The notes under the pieces were generated by a model that searched no databases, was not told the origin of the DNA, and saw only the letters and a list, made by a program, of their open reading frames with translations. A DNA stretch of 9,441 nucleotides from an uncultured Ignavibacteriales bacterium (lineage in GTDB: Bacteria; Bacteroidota; Ignavibacteria; Ignavibacteriales; Ignavibacteriaceae): positions 1 to 9,441 of the forward strand of contig CAJXGP010000047.1 in assembly GCA_913053915.1 (NCBI GenBank), read 5' to 3'. This document shows, one piece after another, positions 5,643-9,441 of this stretch. The position numbers and the translations under genes were made by a program. Positions within the stretch are counted from its first letter, which is position 1. Each line of letters starts with the position of its first letter.

Positions 5643-7097
5643 ATGAACGATAAATACGAAGCGGTAATCGGTTTGGAAGTTCATACACAATTATCAACCG
5701 GTTCTAAAATATTTTGTGGCTGTTCGACAAAATTTGGGAATGCACCCAATACAAATGTTTGTCCTGTTTGTTTAGGACACCCGGGAGTACTTCCTGTTCT
5801 AAATCATAAAGTAGTTGAATACACAGTAAAAATGGGATTAGCAACTAATTGCAGGATTAACGAACGCTCGGTATTCGCAAGGAAAAACTACTTTTACCCT
5901 GATCTTCCAAAAGGATATCAAATTTCGCAATATGAAGAACCGATTTGTGAAGACGGTTATATTGTAATTTTTTTTGAAAACAATTCTTTTAAAAAAATTA
6001 ACATTACCCGGATTCACATGGAAGAAGATGCGGGTAAATTAATTCATGATCAAGGTTTTGATACTTTGGTTGATGTGAACAGATGCGGTGTACCATTAAT
6101 TGAGATTGTAAGCGAGCCCGATATGAATACTGCTACCGAGGCTTATCTTTATTTAATAAAAATTAAACAAATTGTTCAATACTTAGGTATTTGTGACGGA
6201 AATATGGAAGAAGGTTCGCTTAGGTGTGATGCTAATATTTCGGTGCGATTAAAAGATTCCAAACAATTCGGAACTAAAGCCGAAGTGAAAAATATGAACT
6301 CCTTCCGTAACGTGGAAAAAGCAATAAATTTTGAAATCGAAAGGCAGATTGATATACTTGAAGACGGCGGCGAAATTATTCAGCAAACGCTTCTTTGGAA
6401 TGCAGATTTGAACGAAGCCTTTCCGATGCGCAGTAAAGAAGAAGCTCATGATTATCGTTATTTCCCTGAACCGGATTTGATGCCGGTTATAGTAAGTGAG
6501 CAATGGAAAAAAGAAATTTCCGAAAAAATGCCTGAACTTCCCGATGTGAGAAAAAAAAGACTAATCAATAAATATAATCTGCCTAAATATGACACGGAAG
6601 TCTTAACTCAGTCTAAAGACGTTGCCGATTACTATGAAAAAGTAATCGGTGTAACGGATGATTATAAAGCTGCAAGCAATTGGATTATGACTGATGTACT
6701 AAAAGTTATTAATGAAGGAAAAATTAATATTACCGGTTTCCCAATATCTCCTGAAAATCTAGGCGAATTAATAAATTTAATTAAAGACGGTACTATCAGC
6801 GGTAAAATTGCTAAAGAAGTTTTCCCGATAATGCTCAAAGAAAACGAAAATCCGTCCTGCATCGTAAAAGAAAAAAATTTAATTCAAATAACGGATTATG
6901 GAGAAATTGAAAAAATAGTGGATTCAATCTTAAATAAAAGCACTAGCGAAGTAAAGCAGTATTTATCCGGAAAGGATAAGGTGTTCGGATTTTTCGTTGG
7001 ACAGGTAATGAAAGCAACGAAAGGAAAAGCCAATCCGAAAGTTGTTAACAAAATGTTAAAAGAGAAACTAAAAGCAGTGAAAACTAGTACGGAATAG
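5643..7097 (+). CDS. gatB: Asp-tRNA(Asn)/Glu-tRNA(Gln) amidotransferase subunit B
   Basis: GatB activates the side-chain carboxylate of mischarged Glu-tRNA(Gln) or Asp-tRNA(Asn) with ATP and passes ammonia from GatA to it, yielding correctly amidated tRNA. The 484-residue length is typical. Signatures run in order: VIGLEVHTQL (8-17), the zinc-binding cysteines Cys25, Cys27, Cys40 and Cys43 (CGC and CPVC), ARKNYFYPDLPKGYQISQYE, HMEEDAGK, DVNRCGVPLIEIVSEPD, LRCDANISVR, KNMNSFRNVEKAI and EEAHDYRYFPEPDL. The C-terminal YqeY-like tRNA-recognition tail ends with GQVMKATKGKANPKVVNKML, so the protein is complete. The ATG has only a weak AGGAA before it. It is followed after 38 bases by lepB on the same strand; gatC is nearby but on the other strand. 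Confidence 0.97.
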   Translation: MNDKYEAVIGLEVHTQLSTGSKIFCGCSTKFGNAPNTNVCPVCLGHPGVLPVLNHKVVEYTVKMGLATNCRINERSVFARKNYFYPDLPKGYQISQYEEPICEDGYIVIFFENNSFKKINITRIHMEEDAGKLIHDQGFDTLVDVNRCGVPLIEIVSEPDMNTATEAYLYLIKIKQIVQYLGICDGNMEEGSLRCDANISVRLKDSKQFGTKAEVKNMNSFRNVEKAINFEIERQIDILEDGGEIIQQTLLWNADLNEAFPMRSKEEAHDYRYFPEPDLMPVIVSEQWKKEISEKMPELPDVRKKRLINKYNLPKYDTEVLTQSKDVADYYEKVIGVTDDYKAASNWIMTDVLKVINEGKINITGFPISPENLGELINLIKDGTISGKIAKEVFPIMLKENENPSCIVKEKNLIQITDYGEIEKIVDSILNKSTSEVKQYLSGKDKVFGFFVGQVMKATKGKANPKVVNKMLKEKLKAVKTSTE

Positions 7098-7124
7098 ATT
7101 ACAAATTAAAGTTAAACTCAAAAT

Positions 7125-7128
7125 GGAG
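7125..7128 (+). promoter_or_regulatory. Ribosome binding site supporting the TTG start of lepB
   Basis: GGAG is 7 bases before TTG at 7136. The nearer ATG at 7123-7125 is followed at once by GAG and a TAA stop, and there is no in-frame ATG, so the TTG is the best start for the N-terminal half of lepB. Confidence 0.5.
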
Positions 7129-7135
7129 TAAGAGA

Positions 7136-8072
7136 TTGTCATTTAAAGAAAGTTTTAAAAAATTTATCGGTATAAAATCTAAAGAAGAAGAAAAACGGCC
7201 AAAAACGTTGAAAGAAAAGGTAAAAGAATTTATCGAGTCACTGCTTTTTGCCGGTATTGCAGCAAGACAGCTATTCGTATCACCCAAAATAAGAACTGCG
7301 AATACCAACCGGCTCAATGGAAAATACAATTGAAGTGGGAGACTTTGTTCTTGTAAATAAATTCATTTACGGTTCGGAATCGCCGAGATACATTCCACTT
7401 ACACAAATTGCAATTCCACATTTCAGACTTCCCGCACTACGTGAACCTCGTAGAGGCGATATTGTTGTCTTTGAATTTCCAGGGATGCAAGATAGAATAT
7501 TTGCAAAAAAACGGGGTGTTAACTACGTTAAAAGGTGTATCGGTACACCTGGCGATACAATTCAAATAATCGATAAGGTAGTTTTTGTGAATCATAAACA
7601 AATGAAAATCCCGGTACATATAAAATACTTAAATGCATTCCCTGAACCACGCGGATATGTCAATCCAAGAATTTTCCCAAAAGGTATACCTTGGAATGAA
7701 GATAATTATGGCCCATTGATAGTTCCTAAAAAAGGTTATACTATTCATTTAGATAAGAATAATGTTGAACAATGGGCTATTATAATTGACAGAGAATTCG
7801 GTAAAAGAGTGGTGGCAGTTCGCAATGGGGTAGTTACAATTGAAGGGAAGCCGGTAACTTCTTATACCTTTAAAGAAAATTATTACTTTATGATGGGCGA
7901 TAACCGGGATAATAGTCTCGATGGTCGTTTTTGGGGGTTTGTGCCGCAGAATAACATTGAAGGCGAGGCTTTTATTACTCTCTTTTCTTGGAACAGGAAT
8001 ATCCCTTTTTCTGATCTATTCAGATTACTCGGTTCAATCCGGCCGGATCGAATTTTATTGTTGCTTCATTAA
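7136..8072 (+). pseudogene. lepB: Signal peptidase I, interrupted by a frameshift
   Basis: Signal peptidase I cuts signal peptides from exported proteins at the outer face of the inner membrane with a Ser/Lys dyad. Two overlapping frames together make one ~310-residue enzyme. The first (7136-7333, TTG start) gives a basic cytosolic leader and the beginning of the membrane anchor (KEFIESLLFAGIAA). The second, open from 7293 to 8072, gives RIPTGSMENTIEVGDFVLVNKF with the catalytic Ser codon at 7314-7316, RRGDIVVFEFP, YVKRCIGTPGD with the catalytic Lys codon at 7530-7532, and MMGDNRDNSLDGRFWGFVP. The first ATG in the second frame (7317) lies just after the serine codon, so neither half alone is active. 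The break falls between about 7265 and 7298 and amounts to a net +1 (or -2). Sequencing or assembly error is likely if this is the only copy; a true pseudogene is possible. It sits 38 bases after gatB. Confidence 0.88.
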
Positions 8073-8253
8073 AATATGAGATGAATTTTTGTGTAATTTG
8101 ACCGGTGTTTGTTTATATACTTCACTTTTTAATATTCAAATAAGTAAATGATTTTTAATATTGTAGAGACATATTTAAAAAAGTCATTTTTAAGTTTTAG
8201 ATTTATAAATATTTACAAATATCAAAGTCTTTTCACAAGGAAAATACCTTTTT

Positions 8254-8260
8254 AAAGGAG
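8254..8260 (+). promoter_or_regulatory. Strong ribosome binding site of the M16 peptidase gene
   Basis: AAAGGAG ends 4 bases before the ATG at 8265, fixing that start. CCTTT at 8247-8251 just upstream could pair weakly with it. The 192-base gap after lepB (8073-8264) is very A/T-rich and shows no convincing promoter or terminator otherwise. Confidence 0.6.
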
Positions 8261-8264
8261 ACTC

Positions 8265-9441
8265 ATGGATTTATTAAATCTTGATTACGAAAAGTATGAG
8301 CTAAAAAACGGATTGGAAGTAATCCTTCATAAAAATAACAACATCCCTATTGTTGCTGTAAATATCTGGTACAAAGTCGGTTCTTCCTATGAAAGAAAAG
8401 GTAAAACCGGATTATCACATCTATTTGAACACATGATGTTTCAAGGCTCCAAGAATGTTCCTAAAGAAATGCATTTTAAGTACATTCAGGAAGCGGGAGG
8501 TAGTTTAAATGGTTCGACTAATTTTGACAGAACAAATTATTATGAAAAGCTTCCCGGAAATTTTACGGAACTTGCTCTCTGGCTTGAATCCGACAGAATG
8601 GGGTTTTTGCTTCCTGCTCTTACTCAAGAAAAATTAAATAATCAGATTGAAGTTGTCGGCAATGAAAGATTGGAACGATACGATAACCAGCCCTATGGAT
8701 TAGCTTGGGAGATAATTCTCTCAAATCTTTACCCTCCGGAGCATCCATATAACTCACCCACTATCGGCATCATGAAGGATATAAAAAGTTATACACTGGA
8801 GGACGTCTCAAACTTTTTTAAGAAATATTATGCACCTTCCAACGCCACTATGGTTGTTGCCGGAGATTTTGATGACAACTCCGTCAAAATGCTGATTGAA
8901 AAATATTTTGCAGAACTACCTTCCGGTAATAATGCAGCTCATTCTAATATATCTATTCCGTCTTTAACGAAAAATAAAAAAATAGTTCATAAAGAAAACG
9001 TTCAGTTAGATCGCTTATATCTTGTGTGGCATTCAACCGCCGCATACGAAAAAGATGATGCGGAGCTCGATATTTTATCCGATATATTAAGCGGCTCTAA
9101 AAATTCCAGATTATATAAAAATCTTGTCTTTGATAAAGAAGCGGCTATTGATGTTACCGCATTCCAGTTTTCGGGAAAATCAGCAGGTTATTTTATGATT
9201 GTTGTAACGGCAAAATTCAATGTAAAATTAAGCTATTTAAAACAGGAAATATTTAGAGAATTGGAATACATAACAAAAGAAGGTTTAACTGAAAAAGAAC
9301 TTACTAAATCAAAGAACGGTATTAAATCAAATTTTATCTTTTCAATGCAAAACATTGATATTCTCGCCGATCTTTGCGATCAGCGCCTTGCGTGCTGTTT
9401 CAACAGTCATACCATCGCTAAAGGGCATATCCATCAACGCG
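8265..9441 (+). CDS. M16 family zinc peptidase (processing-peptidase-like), incomplete at the window end
   Basis: The frame starts at ATG 8265 behind a strong AAAGGAG and runs off the window. Its zinc site is the inverted motif HLFEH (residues 52-56: His52, catalytic Glu55, His56), with the third ligand Glu134 in EVVGNERLE, close to the family's usual spacing of about 76 residues. Other family features are the N-terminal YELKNGLEVILH (11-22), GGSLNGSTNFDRTNYYE (78-94), DNQPYG, and the YYAPSNATMVVAGDF segment that closes the first domain, followed by the start of the second. No signal peptide is evident. M16 proteins of ~420 residues usually act as pairs or dimers to degrade peptides. Genuine homology ends near residue 365 (about 9359); beyond that the translation (LCDQRLACCFNSH...) is unlike M16 and appears foreign. 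Confidence 0.92.
   Translation, partial: MDLLNLDYEKYELKNGLEVILHKNNNIPIVAVNIWYKVGSSYERKGKTGLSHLFEHMMFQGSKNVPKEMHFKYIQEAGGSLNGSTNFDRTNYYEKLPGNFTELALWLESDRMGFLLPALTQEKLNNQIEVVGNERLERYDNQPYGLAWEIILSNLYPPEHPYNSPTIGIMKDIKSYTLEDVSNFFKKYYAPSNATMVVAGDFDDNSVKMLIEKYFAELPSGNNAAHSNISIPSLTKNKKIVHKENVQLDRLYLVWHSTAAYEKDDAELDILSDILSGSKNSRLYKNLVFDKEAAIDVTAFQFSGKSAGYFMIVVTAKFNVKLSYLKQEIFRELEYITKEGLTEKELTKSKNGIKSNFIFSMQNIDILADLCDQRLACCFNSHTIAKGHIHQR
9351..9441 (-). other. tsf: Elongation factor Ts fragment at the window end (probable chimeric tail)
   Basis: Read on the minus strand from 9440, the tail encodes a peptide containing PFSDGMTVETARKAL followed by IAKIGENINV. The latter closely resembles the ALVAKIGENINIRR segment of bacterial elongation factor Ts, the GDP-GTP exchange factor of EF-Tu. 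After GENINV the frame meets LH and a stop instead of the expected RRF/RRV, which places the junction at about 9351-9359. GC content jumps there: I count 42 G/C in the last 81 bases against 13 in the preceding 60. The sequence therefore probably derives from another organism or locus and was joined to the M16 gene at the contig end. Confidence 0.75.

Noticed and set aside
6249..6503. Minus-strand frame of 84 codons.
   Set aside because: It is antisense to conserved gatB sequence with no motif of its own.
7289..7302. Programmed +1 ribosomal frameshifting to make intact LepB.
   Set aside because: I see no typical slippery site with a stop in the slipping frame or stimulatory structure, and programmed shifting is not known to me for lepB; an indel or sequencing error is simpler.
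7099..7329. Minus-strand frame of 76 codons over the start of lepB.
   Set aside because: The plus strand clearly encodes signal peptidase motifs here; the antisense frame is a by-product.
8126..8162. Direct repeat TTTTTAATATT at 8126-8136 and 8152-8162.
   Set aside because: An 11-base A/T-only repeat is expected by chance in such AT-rich DNA, and there are no further copies or regular spacing.
8237..8260. AAGG, CCTTT and AAAGGAG could form alternative small stems hiding the M16 ribosome site, like a riboswitch.
   Set aside because: The stems are only 4-5 bp with loops of 2-6 bases; too weak to be a convincing switch, and no aptamer-like sequence precedes them.
1..9441. CRISPR array, insertion sequence, prophage, toxin-antitoxin or defence system.
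   Set aside because: No regularly spaced repeats, transposase, integrase or defence-type domains are visible on either strand.

Overview
This AT-rich window looks like an ordinary housekeeping stretch from a Gram-negative bacterium. KdsB implies lipopolysaccharide with a Kdo core. The protein style (signal peptidase box RIPTGSMENT, a stand-alone cobalamin-binding mutase subunit, M48 and M16 peptidases) suggests the Bacteroidota/Chlorobiota/Ignavibacteria side of the tree. Several genes have good Shine-Dalgarno sites, and TTG and GTG starts occur, which fits Ignavibacteria-like lineages better than typical Bacteroidetes. That placement is inference.

Layout. Positions 1-435 hold no convincing gene: there is the edge of a probable dispersed repeat, a doubtful 68-codon frame and two small hairpins. 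From 436 to 5520 everything is on the minus strand. In transcription order the first group is an M48 (Ste24-like) membrane protease, plsC acyltransferase and gatC, almost without gaps. After 80 bases comes kdsB overlapping a D-cysteine desulfhydrase/ACC-deaminase-like PLP enzyme. After 233 bases comes a HIT-family protein overlapping a B12-binding mutase small subunit. A 122-base divergent region (5521-5642) with a notable palindrome separates these from the plus-strand genes: gatB, a signal peptidase I gene (lepB) broken by a frameshift, and an M16 zinc peptidase running off the window end.

How the genes work together. GatB and GatC are two subunits of the amidotransferase that makes Gln-tRNA(Gln) and/or Asn-tRNA(Asn); GatA is not in the window. 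PlsC, KdsB, LepB and the M48 protease all serve the cell envelope (phospholipid, LPS, protein export, membrane protein processing). The B12-binding protein needs a catalytic mutase subunit encoded elsewhere.

I found no evidence of a new defence, mobile or biosynthetic system. The two observations most worth attention concern sequence integrity. The lepB frame breaks just before its catalytic serine. The last ~85 bases also look foreign: on the minus strand they encode a fragment of elongation factor Ts, at much higher GC, fused into the M16 gene, most likely a chimeric contig end.
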